64,000 bases of DNA from NCBI GenBank assembly GCA_019918135.1, contig WBZZ01002750.1, positions 262,501-326,500 on the forward strand, in the 5' to 3' direction. Shown piece by piece: positions 32,274 to 42,133 of this stretch. Both the position numbers and the translations under genes were made by a program. The DNA is from Paulinella micropora. Its lineage: Eukaryota; Cercozoa; Imbricatea; Euglyphida; Paulinellidae. How positions within the stretch are numbered: the stretch's first letter is position 1; the number at the start of each line of letters is the position of its first letter. The notes beneath the pieces were generated by a model. That model saw only the letters and a list, made by a program, of their open reading frames with translations, searched no databases and had not been told where the DNA came from.

Positions 32274-33994
32274 AGTCAATTCGGAACCTGACATGATCAA
32301 GAGCACCTTGAGTACTATTTACATGAATGCGAACCTGACGGGATCATCTTTGATCAATTCCGTCATCAACATCATGGGTACTAAGACAAAGTGGAAGGGA
32401 GCAAGGGATCGTTGGGGAATGGAAAGAGAAAGTGGTGGCTTGACTAATCCGTTAGATTGGAAACTCGAATCCAAGGAGGATGTGGAGACCCTGATGGAAC
32501 TGGCCAAGGCTCTGTCTAATAGTGCGGGTTCCTTTGGAAACTCAGGACGAGGAACATGGGAGACTTCAGTTCTTCTTCGTCATCGAGCTATGACAGCAAC
32601 CAGTATGCAAGAGCTGGTGGGATTCGAGATGGGATATTCGGCGGGAGAAGGGCATGCATTCTACTCAAGCTCACAGAGCTCCGGAGGATCGAGACCTATG
32701 TATGGATACCCGTCTGCTCCTGGATATGGACGTAGTGGCAGTCCAAACCCTTTTTCTCAGACTAGAACTCTGAATAGTTTGCCTTCAGCTATTAAGCCTG
32801 CTCAAGGACGAGGTCATGGAGGAAGTTACGGGGGAGGACAAGGGGGAGGTGATAGAGGAAAACCGGGAGGGAGAGCCAATCAAATCACCATTCCCATCTA
32901 CAACCCTCAGAACCCTTTTCCACATCCGAATAGGCCACAAGAGCAACGCTATCCGAGATCAGTGAAGCCGGGAGTCAAGCATCCATGGATGAGATCGGAG
33001 GAAGTTGGAACGATATTATTTGGAAGGAACCCAACGTGTATGATCCAGGCAGGATTAATTGCGGCAGGAAACAACGGAGGCCAGTGTACCAAACCTATGC
33101 GACAGGTTTTGGCATGACTATCCAAACCAAGAAGGATTTGACCGGAGAAGGATCACTGAGGAGTACCAGGAGGCGGCCAGGCATTTTCTCATTGACCCAA
33201 GACAGATTCTGGATCTGTTTGTTCCAAAGGAACGGGATGGGCTCAAGTACGCTTCAAGTTGGGATGCTTGGCAACAGCATGTTGAGAAAAAGAGGGAGGC
33301 CAAGGCAGCAACGTCCACACTTCAAGGATGAACGTGAACAACGTGAACGTCGTGTTCGGGAGGACAAGGAGAAACGAGATAGGGAGTTGCGGAGAAACGT
33401 AGACTGGAACGAGAGGATCGGGATCGACGGGACCGTGATCGTGATAGGGGTCGCCACGGTGACCGTGACCGTGAACGCAGGTCCAAGAAAGATCGTGGTT
33501 CAAGTCTCAGTCATGATGACTATAGGGATCGAGATTTCCCGGAATATTCAAATCCGGCAGCGTTCAGCATTAACCTGCCACTGGCAGCTCTTCAAAGCAT
33601 GCTGCCTGGTAATTTGCTAGTCTCAGAATCAGTTCAGCACAAGGATGCTGGTGTGATAGGAGCCTTGCCCGGATCGTCTAGCCGAGAAAGATCATCTATC
33701 GAGGTCGTCTCGGACAAGTCAGGTCCCGAAAGACAAGAGTTCCTCAAATATACGCAAAAAAATCGGATCAAGCAAATCGAAGAATTTCGGAAAGCTCGTG
33801 AAGCTCGGGAAGCACATGAATTGCTTGTGTTGCAACAAGCGGATCAGGGAAATAGGAAGAAGGCCATAGAGCCTGAATTCGAGTGGAAGAAGGTTGAAAA
33901 AACCTTGACTGTGGATGCAAGGCACACTTATAACAAACCATTCTGCCAACTAGGGGGCGTTGCTTTTTCCGAAATTTTCAATGACAAATACTGA
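32274..33994 (+). pseudogene. Unclassified coding remnant, right part
   Basis: This continues the reading frame interrupted by the Copia element (LVNSEPDMIKSTLSTIYM …). A Gly/Ser/Arg-rich region follows (RGHGGSYGGGQGGGDRGKPG at about 32,810), then a conserved-looking segment (HFLIDPRQILDLFVPKERDG), an Arg/Asp/Glu repeat stretch (about 33,330-33,500), and a charged helical C-terminus (KQIEEFRKAREAREAHELL) ending near 33,992. RGG and RD/RE tracts suggest RNA binding. The family is unknown; it could be host or a retroelement gag-like gene. Confidence 0.4.
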
Positions 33995-34194
33995 ATTTTT
34001 TTAAACACTTCAGAAATGATGGGAAAACATTTCCTCCATTGTAGAATATATTAAAATGATATTAAAACATATTTCATTAACAGGAAAGCACTTGGACTTC
34101 ACCTTTAGAGATTGGCAGGAGCCTGCCTGACAGTATGCAGTAGCTGAATTTTCCAACTATTTACTATGTCGGCTACGACGATTTTAATAAGGAA

Positions 34195-34535
34195 ATAAGC
34201 GGGCAACATGCTCAGCTTGTCAGGAAAGTTAGTTCTGATTATTTTGTAGTGTTTTGCGTTATTACAATATGTTTTGCCTTGAAAAATTCGACTTGGGCGG
34301 GGCAGCAGTGAGGGGACTGCGTTCGGGAGGGGGGGGGGGGGAGGGGAGGGGAGGGGGGGGGGGTGGGTGGGGATGCCAAGATGAAAAGACAAAGCCGGCA
34401 ACGTGCTCAGCTTGTTAGGGAAAGCTTATTTTGCTCATTTTCTAATGTTTATATTTATTATAATGTGCTGACTTCAAAAGTTCAACATGGGCTGGCCGTA
34501 CTGAGGGAACAGCGTCGGGGGGGGGGGGGGGAATG
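34195..34535. repeat. Imperfect tandem duplication with long G runs
   Basis: Two diverged copies of about 150-185 bp (about 34,195-34,375 and 34,385-34,535). Both contain CAAC(A/G)TGCTCAGCTTGT, an AT-rich middle, TTC(G)AC/ATGGG and then a terminal G run. The first ends in a 45-bp G/A tract broken by single A or T bases, and the second in 15 G. The G runs could form quadruplex structures. No gene is seen from 33,995 to 34,749. Confidence 0.7.
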
Positions 34536-34749
34536 CAAAGACAGAGATGCAGTGTATTTGCACCTGGCTAAGTCTGATCCATGGTAAGTCAGAAAATTTT
34601 CTAATTTCATTGTTGCGTAAAACGTAACACCTGATAAGGAAATCACGTACAATTACCACCTAAAGGCAACACAAGTAAAACCCAACACATGAGGATAAGG
34701 AAAATCACGTACCTTGGGAGCACTGGTTGTAATGAGCTCATCGCCTCAC

Positions 34750-34827
34750 TTACGAGGCGAGCAGCGGCTCGTCGTCATCAGAGCTCGAGGTATCCATAAC
34801 AGGCCAATCACAAAGCTCACACATGTC
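34750..34827 (-). CDS. Host gene 2: 3' end, separated by the Polinton-like insertion
   Basis: Minus-strand coding end: CELCDWPVMD, then an acidic Ser/Asp tail (SSSDDDEPLLAS) and TAA at 34,750-34,752. The CxxC here is the second half of a RanBP2-type zinc finger whose first half (WVCPCCTFNNEEGG) lies at about 55,620-55,660 on the other side of the element. The frames match across one copy of the CATGTC duplication. The acidic tail is probably the natural C-terminus. Confidence 0.7.
   Translation of the reverse strand, partial: DMCELCDWPVMDTSSSDDDEPLLAS
34822..34827. repeat. Polinton target-site duplication, left (CATGTC)
   Basis: CATGTC lies directly outside the left terminal inverted repeat and is repeated at 55,614-55,619 outside the right one. 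Six bases is the standard Polinton/Maverick duplication length. Confidence 0.9.
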
Positions 34828-35165
34828 AGTAGTATAGGGTCGCACTTCGGCACGCTTTTTCAAGACATACACCCCCCGCCCCCAGGGACACACACGGCCG
34901 GCCCGCACAGGACAAAATGGCAACAGCAGGGAAAAGTGGAAACTGACAAAAAAGAAAATTGAGCCCAACAACAAAAACAAAAAGGTAATAGAATTCATCA
35001 GCAAATACTTCAACTATACGATTATACCAAAATCGTATAACCATATAATCGTTTTTTTCTCTGTCGTTCGTTTTAGTTTTTTGTCGCACTTCGGCGCGCT
35101 TTTTTCACGACATACCACCCCGCCCCAGGGACACACACCGTCGGTCGCAGGGACTAAATGGCAAC
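34828..35165 (+). repeat. Polinton left terminal inverted repeat (two-unit)
   Basis: The outer unit (about 34,839-34,924) begins GTCGCACTTCGGCACGC and ends AAATGGCAAC. A diverged inner unit (about 35,083-35,165) begins GTCGCACTTCGGCGCGC and also ends AAATGGCAAC. Between them is AT-rich DNA with an inverted repeat (TATACGATT … AATCGTATA, about 35,015-35,040). The outer 310 bp match the right end almost perfectly; the innermost part has drifted. Confidence 0.9.
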
Positions 35166-35236
35166 TGATACGCTTTGCAAGCGTAGCTTCGCAACAAATA
35201 AGTTGTTATAAAAATAATTTTATATTATAGACATAA

Positions 35237-35638
35237 ATGTATAACACATATAGAAAAATGACAGACATTCCAAAGAAAATTAACAAAGGAGGTGTGTATG
35301 TTATGAACAATGCTGTATCTCCAAGGGTGGTTGTAAGATGGGGAGAAGAAAAAAAAACTAAAGTTAAAAACTTTTGTATTAACGGAAAAAGAAACGAAGA
35401 ACAAGCATTGGAAGAAGCAAATAGATTTTATGAAGAAAACATAAGACCTAAGTATGAAGTGTGGAAGAAATATAATGACGAGCAAGTTCAACAAAATAAA
35501 AGACAATACAGAAATGAATGGAACAGAAACTATTTCTCAAGCAAATGGATATGTGAATGTGGATATGAAACCACCAGAGGATACAAAAATAGACATCTTC
35601 AATCAGTCTATCACGAACTAGGAATGAAAAAAAACTAA
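35237..35638 (+). CDS. Polinton end gene L: AP2-like/zinc-finger small protein
   Basis: 133 residues. The N-terminal part (VVRWGEEKKTKVKNFCING, then KRNEEQALEEANRFYEEN) has the strand-strand-strand-helix look of an AP2-like DNA-binding domain. The C-terminus WICECGYETTRGYKNRHLQS continues to VYHELG and fits a single C2H2-like finger (CxC…H…H). It is a clear paralogue of the gene at 54,787-55,221 at the opposite end; both read inward from the inverted repeats. Inference: a DNA-binding protein, possibly recognising the element's ends or promoters. No family name can be assigned with confidence. A TATA-like AT tract lies just upstream. Confidence 0.65.
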   Translation: MYNTYRKMTDIPKKINKGGVYVMNNAVSPRVVVRWGEEKKTKVKNFCINGKRNEEQALEEANRFYEENIRPKYEVWKKYNDEQVQQNKRQYRNEWNRNYFSSKWICECGYETTRGYKNRHLQSVYHELGMKKN

Positions 35639-35654
35639 TTTATCAAGGAATTAT

Positions 35655-36656
35655 TTACAAATTTAACTTTTCAACTTTCTTTTTTTCTCTTTTGCTCGTC
35701 CTTATATTATTGCTGTCAATGCTTTCTTTTTTCAGTTGCTGGCCTGTCTTTTTTTCTTTCGTAGCTTCCTTGACTTTGTCTGCTAGTTGAGGTTTAACTT
35801 CTTCCGGTTCTTGTTCGTCCATTTTAGATTTTAATAATTGTTGAGGACTGACTAGTTCGTGGTCGCCAAGTATTAACTTAAAGCCTTTCCGACCTTTAAC
35901 TGTATATACTTTCTTTGAATACTGAACATCACCCTTAGAAAAAACAGTTCTTTCTAGTTCTTTTCGCACGGTTGAACCCTTAGGAAATTTATTAATAAGA
36001 CCAGCCCTATATATTTCTTGGTCATTCTTCTTTTTACCATCATAGACTTCCATAGGTGTGGCTTTTATTGTATTATGAAATGTATTATTATAATTATTAA
36101 CAATTTCATTAATGTAAGGAACCCAAATAAAGTCGTCATTAACTTCCCACATAAAATTCAAATCATTTCTTATTGTTCTAATAAATCTATCTACTATACC
36201 CATAGTTCGGTGGTCGCCAACTTCATTGGTTGTATGTTGAATTCCGTTCTCTTTAAAGTATTCAGCAACTTGACCTTTATATTCACTCCCGTTGTCGGAC
36301 GTAATCCTTTTAGGTTTCGGCATTTTTTTTAATCCTTCCAATACTTCACCAGTTGATTTATTTTTTATCGGTTCAATCCAGCCACGACGAGAATAAACAT
36401 CAATCATTACTAAACCAAAGTTGTAGTTTTTGTTTCCTTTCTTAGTTGCTATTTTAGACATATCCATTAAGTCAATGAACACTTGGCTTAATGGTTCAGG
36501 CTCAGGGGATAGTATAGTATTCCATTTTTTAGGGGTCTTAGATTGATGGTGTATTTCAGAAGCTTCTTCAATTTTCTTTTTTTCAAGTTCTTCCTTATCT
36601 TGCGGAGACTCCGACTCCGTTTCAGTATTTTGTGGATTGCTGTGTTTATGGTCCAT
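35655..36656 (-). CDS. Polinton integrase (retroviral rve type)
   Basis: 333 residues. The rve core lies at about residues 50-200: first acidic box PLSQVFIDLMDMSKI, second box PKRITSDNGSEYKGQVAEYF, third acidic box in MGIVDRFIRTIRNDL, then a helix with YNNTFHNTIKATPMEVYDG, the usual substrate-facing end of this family. A basic SH3/chromo-like C-terminal part (KGDVQYSKKVYTVKGRKGF) and a charged tail follow. It joins the element ends to target DNA and makes the 6-bp duplications seen here. It lies at the left end on the minus strand, converging with the end gene L. A TATA-like sequence (TTTTATATATC) sits upstream of its start at about 36,695. Confidence 0.9.
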   Translation of the reverse strand: MDHKHSNPQNTETESESPQDKEELEKKKIEEASEIHHQSKTPKKWNTILSPEPEPLSQVFIDLMDMSKIATKKGNKNYNFGLVMIDVYSRRGWIEPIKNKSTGEVLEGLKKMPKPKRITSDNGSEYKGQVAEYFKENGIQHTTNEVGDHRTMGIVDRFIRTIRNDLNFMWEVNDDFIWVPYINEIVNNYNNTFHNTIKATPMEVYDGKKKNDQEIYRAGLINKFPKGSTVRKELERTVFSKGDVQYSKKVYTVKGRKGFKLILGDHELVSPQQLLKSKMDEQEPEEVKPQLADKVKEATKEKKTGQQLKKESIDSNNIRTSKREKKKVEKLNL

Positions 36657-36737
36657 TGCTGTATGCGGCTAAAAAAGTAAGGTAGTTTATCACGATATAT
36701 AAAAGAGTAAATAATAAGTCGTGCATAAAGTTATATA

Positions 36738-37241
36738 TTAGAATTTAAGAAAATTTTTAGATGTATCATTGTTTTCTTTTTTTGGTTTCTCGGGTTGTTG
36801 ATTATAAACATTAACTGATATGTTTGATTTCTTGCCTTTACCTTTCTTAGGCTGTTCCTCTTCTTCCTCGCTTTCCTCGCTCTCACTCTCCTCTTCCACT
36901 TTCTTTTTCACCACTTTCTTCGCCTTCTTCTGTTTAGTATTTAATTTCATACCCGCAACCCGTTGAGCGATTAGGTCAGCAAAGTCCTGTTCTACTTCCT
37001 CATCCGAACTGCTCTCCTCACTTAGCTCACCGTCCCGCCCATCAATCATATCCTTAGCCAACTGTTTCTTAGACACGTGGTCCATCTCTTCGTCTTCGTT
37101 CATTTCTTTCACATTCTTAGCCTCTTCCTCCGCTAGTAGTTCTCTCGCCCTCTCAATCTTTCTTTGCCTCGCATACTGTTTCTTCATTACAGTAGCTTTT
37201 TCAAGATTTTTTATGGCAATCTCTCTATTACCTCTTGGCAT
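36738..37241 (-). CDS. Polinton small charged protein, unknown
   Basis: About 167 residues from the ATG at 37,241. It opens with a basic helical part (NREIAIKNLEKATVMKKQYA), has a long Glu/Ser/Asp-rich region (EESESEESEEEEEQPKKGKG), and ends with NISVNVYNQQPEKPKKEN. It is probably disordered with a coiled coil and has no catalytic motif. It is divergent from the fibre gene, with about 100 bp of shared AT-rich upstream sequence. It could be a nucleic-acid-associated or scaffolding protein. The function is not known. Confidence 0.65.
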   Translation of the reverse strand: MPRGNREIAIKNLEKATVMKKQYARQRKIERARELLAEEEAKNVKEMNEDEEMDHVSKKQLAKDMIDGRDGELSEESSSDEEVEQDFADLIAQRVAGMKLNTKQKKAKKVVKKKVEEESESEESEEEEEQPKKGKGKKSNISVNVYNQQPEKPKKENNDTSKNFLKF

Positions 37242-37341
37242 TGCAACGCTACGCTTTTTCAAAGTGTATCGTTTGTTTCGGTTGTATATCTAACCAAAAA
37301 TAATTTTTATACGGATTAATTATTATCCAATATATACAACG

Positions 37342-40300
37342 ATGTCGCAATATAAATCGCTCTTAGGCTTGTCTGAAATCGCGGTTGATAGTCTGGATAT
37401 AGCCAACCTGGATTTAACGAACACAAACATAGTGGGCTTATACACAGATAGGGTGCCAGAAGACGCTGACCCCGTAAATCTTTATTTTACTAATAGCCGA
37501 TTTGATGCGAGGTTGGCTTTAAAATCAACGACCGACTTAAAAGAAGGCACTAATCTATACTATACTGATGGTAGGTTTGATGCGCGACTAACTACTAAAT
37601 CAACCACTAACTTAACCGAAGGAACTAACTTATACTACACCACAGCAAGGGCTAATACAGATTTTGACACAAGGATAGCAACTAAATCAATAGATGCTTT
37701 AAGTGATGTAATCATAACGGGTACACCCGCCGATAACCAACTGCTCATTTACAGCACAGGTCAATGGCGAAATGTTGCTTCTCCTTTTCTCAGATTGGAT
37801 GGGCTCGCTATGATGATAGGGGATTTAAATATGGGAGGTTTTAATGTAGCAAATGTCGGTAATGTTGATGGTATTGATGTTTCTGCCCTTGATAGTTCTG
37901 TGGTTAAACTAACAGGAGACCAAACCATAACAGGGAACAAAACATTTACTACTTATGTGGGTGTAAAAGACTCAAATCCATTAAACACAGGTAAGTTATT
38001 CTTCAATTACAACAATAATATGGGGTCTATTTATTCGTCGGAGGCAGGTGGAGCAACGGGCTATCCATTATCTTTTGTCGGCTCGTCCATACTTTTTGCT
38101 CCAACAACAGGGGGTGGAATGACATTGACAAATAATGTTTTAAATTTTAACAGCACAACAGCAATTAGCGGACTGCCCGCGCCATTCTATGATGGTGATG
38201 CTTCAACGAAAGCATATACCGACACCAAACTGGCAAAGGACGGCACAACGGCTATGACGGGTAGTTTAAATATGGGAGGATTTAACATAACAAATGTTGG
38301 TAATGTTGATGGTATTGATGTATCCACCCTTGATACCGCAGTCGTTAAACTAACAGGAGACCAAACCATAGCAGGAACCAAAACATTCAGCAATGTGGTA
38401 AATGCTAGTGCGGGGATTGATATGAAAAGCCAAAGCATGACAAATGTTAATCTTGTTGATGGCGTGGATGTTTCTACTCTTGATACTTCGGTTGTCAAAC
38501 TAACAGGAGACCAAACCATAGCAGGGAATAAAAAATTTACTTCAACAATAGAAGTGCGGGGCGCCACAGGTCCAACCGCTTTTGATGGTATCGGTATTGC
38601 CTTTGATACGGCAACAAATATAGGAGAGATTGTGGCACAAAAAATAGCAACCGCGGCCTATTATCCGATACAAATAACGGGTTCGTATGTTGATTTATAT
38701 GCGGGTGATAATGTAATCGCGACAGCAACGGGCACGACACTATCTTTAAACAATAGAAAAATTACAAATTTGGCCACACCAACAGCAACAACGGACGGGG
38801 CAAACAAAAGTTATGTTGATACATTAGACGGGCAAAATGTGAAACTAACAGGAAACCAAACCATAGCAGGAATTAAGACATTTAGCAGTGCCCTTGAAAT
38901 AACAGGAAATTCAACGAATGCGGCCACAAAAGGAACATTCGTGGTTTTTAACTCCACAGCCAATATCGGGTCAATTTCTAGTTTGGATATGAAAACTGCA
39001 ACATATTACAACTTTGAAATTTCTGCGAAAAAAATAAGTTTTATTATTGACGGGACGATAGTCGGTTGGGTAAATGCTTCGGGGTTAGATTGTAATAGTA
39101 GCAAAATAGCGAACCTTGGAACTCCGACATTAGCGACCGATGGAGCAACAAAAGGATATGCGGACACATTGGACGGGCAAAATGTAAAACTAACAGGAGA
39201 CCAAACCATAACAGGAATTAAGATATTTAATGGAAGTAGAAATGATGTAAGAGCACTTACCTTATTAAGTCAAGCCGATTTTAATAATGTGGATATCATT
39301 AATGGCGGGAATATAACATATAATGGGGCGAGGATACTAAACCAAAATGGAGGAGATATCTTTTTCAGTCAGACAACGGGTGATTATCAGTATTTCTTAT
39401 TTACTCTAAATACCGCTACAAGTGGAACCGCGAACCAACGAGGTTATGTATTTACGAATGTAGCGGCTGATGTAAAAGGAGCAGGACTTTATATTTCAAA
39501 ACTTTTGGATAATAAAAGTGCTTCGTCAGACATTGTCCGTTTTAACAATGCTGGCGGCATGCGGTTCTATGGTGCCTTAGATATGAACTCAAACAACATA
39601 ACAAATGGCGGAACAATAACAGGAACGACAATTACTTCAACCGCAGGTATATCAACAACAACGGCAACCGCAAGCGGGTTATTAACAGCGACAGGAGGTT
39701 CTAGCATAGTTATACAAGGAAATACTAATGGAGGTAATACACGCGGAATATTTTTGTGGGATACTGGCAACACCAGTTATGGCATTTATATGGCTTCAAA
39801 TGGAGGAGGTGCAAATACTAGAAGTCTAGCGGGAGGGTCTGCGGTTGCAGGCAACGATTTCACTTCTTTTGCTGTTAGATTTAGGGTAAGTAATGCTTCA
39901 ACCGACGGATTTATATGGGAGAACTCGTCCGAACAATTATTAATGTCATTAAATGGGGCAAACGGGACTTTATGGACAAAAGGTCTAATAACGGCTAGTG
40001 CTGGTGTATCAACAACTACGATCACTGCGAGTGGATTGATAACAGCAAATGCTGGAATTACATACACAGGAACACTAACATCGGCAACGAATACAAGTGG
40101 GGCGAAAATAGGAGTTCAGGGAGCAACAGACGGAACAAACGCAAAAGGTATATTTCTATGGGATACGACAAATACGAGTTGGGGAATTTATGCGGCATCT
40201 GGTGGAGCAAGCAAAAGTTTGGCAAATGGTACGGCCGTTTCAGGAAATGATTTTAGTTCGTATAGTTTTCGGTTTAGGGTTGCTAATGATTCTACAATGG

Positions 40301-41205
40301 GTTTTGTGTGGGAGAATTCAGCAGAGCAATTGTTAATGTCGTTGAATGGGGCAAACGGGACATTATGGTCAAAAGGATTGATTACGGCAAATGCGGGAAT
40401 TACATATTCTGGGGTGCTAACAACGGCATCAGCATCAACTAATGGGGCGAAAATAGCAATTCAAGGACAAACAGACGGAACAAATGCGAGAGGAATATTT
40501 ATGTGGGACATCGGAGATTCAAACTGGGGGATTTATATGAGCCAGTCTGGGGCAAGTAAATCGTTAAGTGGAGGAACAGCACCAGCAGGAGGAGTAGGCG
40601 GAGGATTAACTTCTTATTCTATTAGATTTATAGTGAATGGTTCTTCAACGAGTGGGTTCATATGGGAGAATAATTCAAATACTGCTTTAATGTCTTTGAA
40701 AGCAAGCGATGGACAATTATGGGTATTGTCTAATCCTATTCAATATTCAGACAGGAGAAAAAAAGAAGATATAAAGGAATGCTTAGGATTAGATTTTATT
40801 AATAAGCTAAATCCAGTTTGCTATCGTATGATTGATGACAAAAAGAAATGTAGGACTGGCTTAATAGCAGAAGAATTAGAAGACATACTAACAGAAATGG
40901 ATATGCTAGATTTTGGCGGTTTTATCAAAGAAACAATTATGGTGCCGTGTCCAAAGCAAAGAAAAGAATACGAATTGAAGGGTGTAAGTATCAATCCAGA
41001 AGATGTTAAATGCGTAGATAGTGGTGATGTCGGTTATGGTATAGGTTATTCCGAGTTTATCGCACCATTAATTAAGGCCGTTCAACAATTATCAGAAAAG
41101 GTAGTTAATTTAGAAAAAGAAAATAAAACTTTACTTAATATATTACAAGACCAAACCAACCAATTAGCAGAAATCAGAGCAGAAGTATTTTCCAATGCCC
41201 CCTAG
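37342..41205 (+). CDS. Polinton fibre protein with C-terminal S74 chaperone domain
   Basis: 1,287 residues. The N-terminal repeats are typical of phage tail fibres (DLKEGTNLYYTDGRFDARL, NLTEGTNLYYTTARA). At least five copies follow of a repeat containing VVKLTGDQTIAGNKTFS, then three copies of a longer repeat of about 120 residues (each with GIFLWDTxNTSWGIY, a FRFRV strand and WENSxEQLLMSLNGANG). The C-terminus is an S74/intramolecular chaperone domain: SDRRKKEDIKECLGLDFINK, CRTGLIAEELEDIL, YSEFIAPLIKAVQQLSEKV and a terminal coiled coil. Family knowledge: these domains trimerise the fibre and then cut themselves off at the conserved Ser of the SD motif. Inference: a trimeric host-binding fibre for the element's particle. 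Start ATG at 37,342 follows a CAATATATAC promoter-like tract. Confidence 0.9.
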   Translation: MSQYKSLLGLSEIAVDSLDIANLDLTNTNIVGLYTDRVPEDADPVNLYFTNSRFDARLALKSTTDLKEGTNLYYTDGRFDARLTTKSTTNLTEGTNLYYTTARANTDFDTRIATKSIDALSDVIITGTPADNQLLIYSTGQWRNVASPFLRLDGLAMMIGDLNMGGFNVANVGNVDGIDVSALDSSVVKLTGDQTITGNKTFTTYVGVKDSNPLNTGKLFFNYNNNMGSIYSSEAGGATGYPLSFVGSSILFAPTTGGGMTLTNNVLNFNSTTAISGLPAPFYDGDASTKAYTDTKLAKDGTTAMTGSLNMGGFNITNVGNVDGIDVSTLDTAVVKLTGDQTIAGTKTFSNVVNASAGIDMKSQSMTNVNLVDGVDVSTLDTSVVKLTGDQTIAGNKKFTSTIEVRGATGPTAFDGIGIAFDTATNIGEIVAQKIATAAYYPIQITGSYVDLYAGDNVIATATGTTLSLNNRKITNLATPTATTDGANKSYVDTLDGQNVKLTGNQTIAGIKTFSSALEITGNSTNAATKGTFVVFNSTANIGSISSLDMKTATYYNFEISAKKISFIIDGTIVGWVNASGLDCNSSKIANLGTPTLATDGATKGYADTLDGQNVKLTGDQTITGIKIFNGSRNDVRALTLLSQADFNNVDIINGGNITYNGARILNQNGGDIFFSQTTGDYQYFLFTLNTATSGTANQRGYVFTNVAADVKGAGLYISKLLDNKSASSDIVRFNNAGGMRFYGALDMNSNNITNGGTITGTTITSTAGISTTTATASGLLTATGGSSIVIQGNTNGGNTRGIFLWDTGNTSYGIYMASNGGGANTRSLAGGSAVAGNDFTSFAVRFRVSNASTDGFIWENSSEQLLMSLNGANGTLWTKGLITASAGVSTTTITASGLITANAGITYTGTLTSATNTSGAKIGVQGATDGTNAKGIFLWDTTNTSWGIYAASGGASKSLANGTAVSGNDFSSYSFRFRVANDSTMGFVWENSAEQLLMSLNGANGTLWSKGLITANAGITYSGVLTTASASTNGAKIAIQGQTDGTNARGIFMWDIGDSNWGIYMSQSGASKSLSGGTAPAGGVGGGLTSYSIRFIVNGSSTSGFIWENNSNTALMSLKASDGQLWVLSNPIQYSDRRKKEDIKECLGLDFINKLNPVCYRMIDDKKKCRTGLIAEELEDILTEMDMLDFGGFIKETIMVPCPKQRKEYELKGVSINPEDVKCVDSGDVGYGIGYSEFIAPLIKAVQQLSEKVVNLEKENKTLLNILQDQTNQLAEIRAEVFSNAP

Positions 41206-41530
41206 CTTACACCCACCGCCAATCATAGAGACGGAAGACCTCACACCCGAACTCAAAAACCGTGTGCTAGATGTCCAAATTAAACAGGAAGAAAAAAAGA
41301 TAGACCACGATTACGAGGACAGCTGGGATTGCTGTTTGACTAAGCGAAAAACTGACAGCCGACTTATTAAATACTTATTTCAAATGGGTATCATTATCGC
41401 CATCATCACCCTTTGTATCGTGAGGTTATCTGAAAAGAACTTACCGTGCGAGGTTGCTAACACTTATGTGGGTATTTTAACACTATTAATAGGTATCTGT
41501 CTTCCATCGCCATCTTCAAGTAAGAAGTGA
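41195..41530 (+). CDS. Polinton small membrane protein
   Basis: 111 residues. A Pro-rich soluble N-terminus (LHPPPIIETEDLTPELKN), a charged middle with a Cys pair, and two hydrophobic segments (YLFQMGIIIAIITLCIVRL and TYVGILTLLIGICL) separated by about 12 residues. It overlaps the end of the fibre gene by 11 bp, so it is probably expressed with it. Possible roles are a virion membrane protein or a holin-like membrane protein. No family is recognised. Confidence 0.7.
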   Translation: MPPSLHPPPIIETEDLTPELKNRVLDVQIKQEEKKIDHDYEDSWDCCLTKRKTDSRLIKYLFQMGIIIAIITLCIVRLSEKNLPCEVANTYVGILTLLIGICLPSPSSSKK

Positions 41531-41764
41531 GCATTCATATATATAGACTTTATACCACGAAGCATCATTTGAGCAGATTAGCGGAATAGCTTCATCAAAA
41601 CTAACACACCAATCGCTGAAAGGTTTATACACACATCCTTTTTGAATACAATAAAGACAACTTTCATTTTTTTATCGCTAACCCGTGAATAGAAATCACA
41701 GGCGGTCCGAGCGGAAATATTAATTAATAAAAAGTTTATGAAGATTAGTATAGAGGGCATTACA

Positions 41765-42127
41765 ATGGCGGACTATAAATTCCAAAAGATTATTTTTCTG
41801 AGTAATGATTTTGCGGGCGGTAGCAAAACATTTGACAAAACCATTAAATTGAACTTTACCCCAACTAGAATGAATGTTAAGTATATCCACTATATGAATG
41901 ATATGACCGAGACGAAAACAAAAATCCTTCATATGGACCGCATAGGAATTATTGGCACATTCGCCGATAGCAACACCGCAAACATTTCCAATCTTAGCTA
42001 CAACTTGGGTATTATTAATTGGACCGACGGGCAATACAGTTTTAGAGTGCTTAAAACGGACAATGGTAGCATTGAGACTGACCTGCTAGCTGGAAGAATT
42101 GTTATTTGTTTAGAATTTTTGGCTTAA
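41765..42127 (+). CDS. Polinton small probable virion protein, unknown
   Basis: About 120 residues from the ATG at 41,765 (MADYKFQKIIF); an earlier in-frame ATG at 41,738 would add nine residues. It is rich in beta-strand-like alternation (KIIFLSNDFAGGSKTFDKTI, IIGTFADSNTANISNLSYNL) and has no catalytic motif. Its place between the fibre and the packaging ATPase suggests a minor structural or assembly protein. A GTAGGG-ACA-CCCTAC hairpin lies 7 bp after its stop codon. Confidence 0.6.
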   Translation: MADYKFQKIIFLSNDFAGGSKTFDKTIKLNFTPTRMNVKYIHYMNDMTETKTKILHMDRIGIIGTFADSNTANISNLSYNLGIINWTDGQYSFRVLKTDNGSIETDLLAGRIVICLEFLA

Positions 42128-42133
42128 AGAAAA

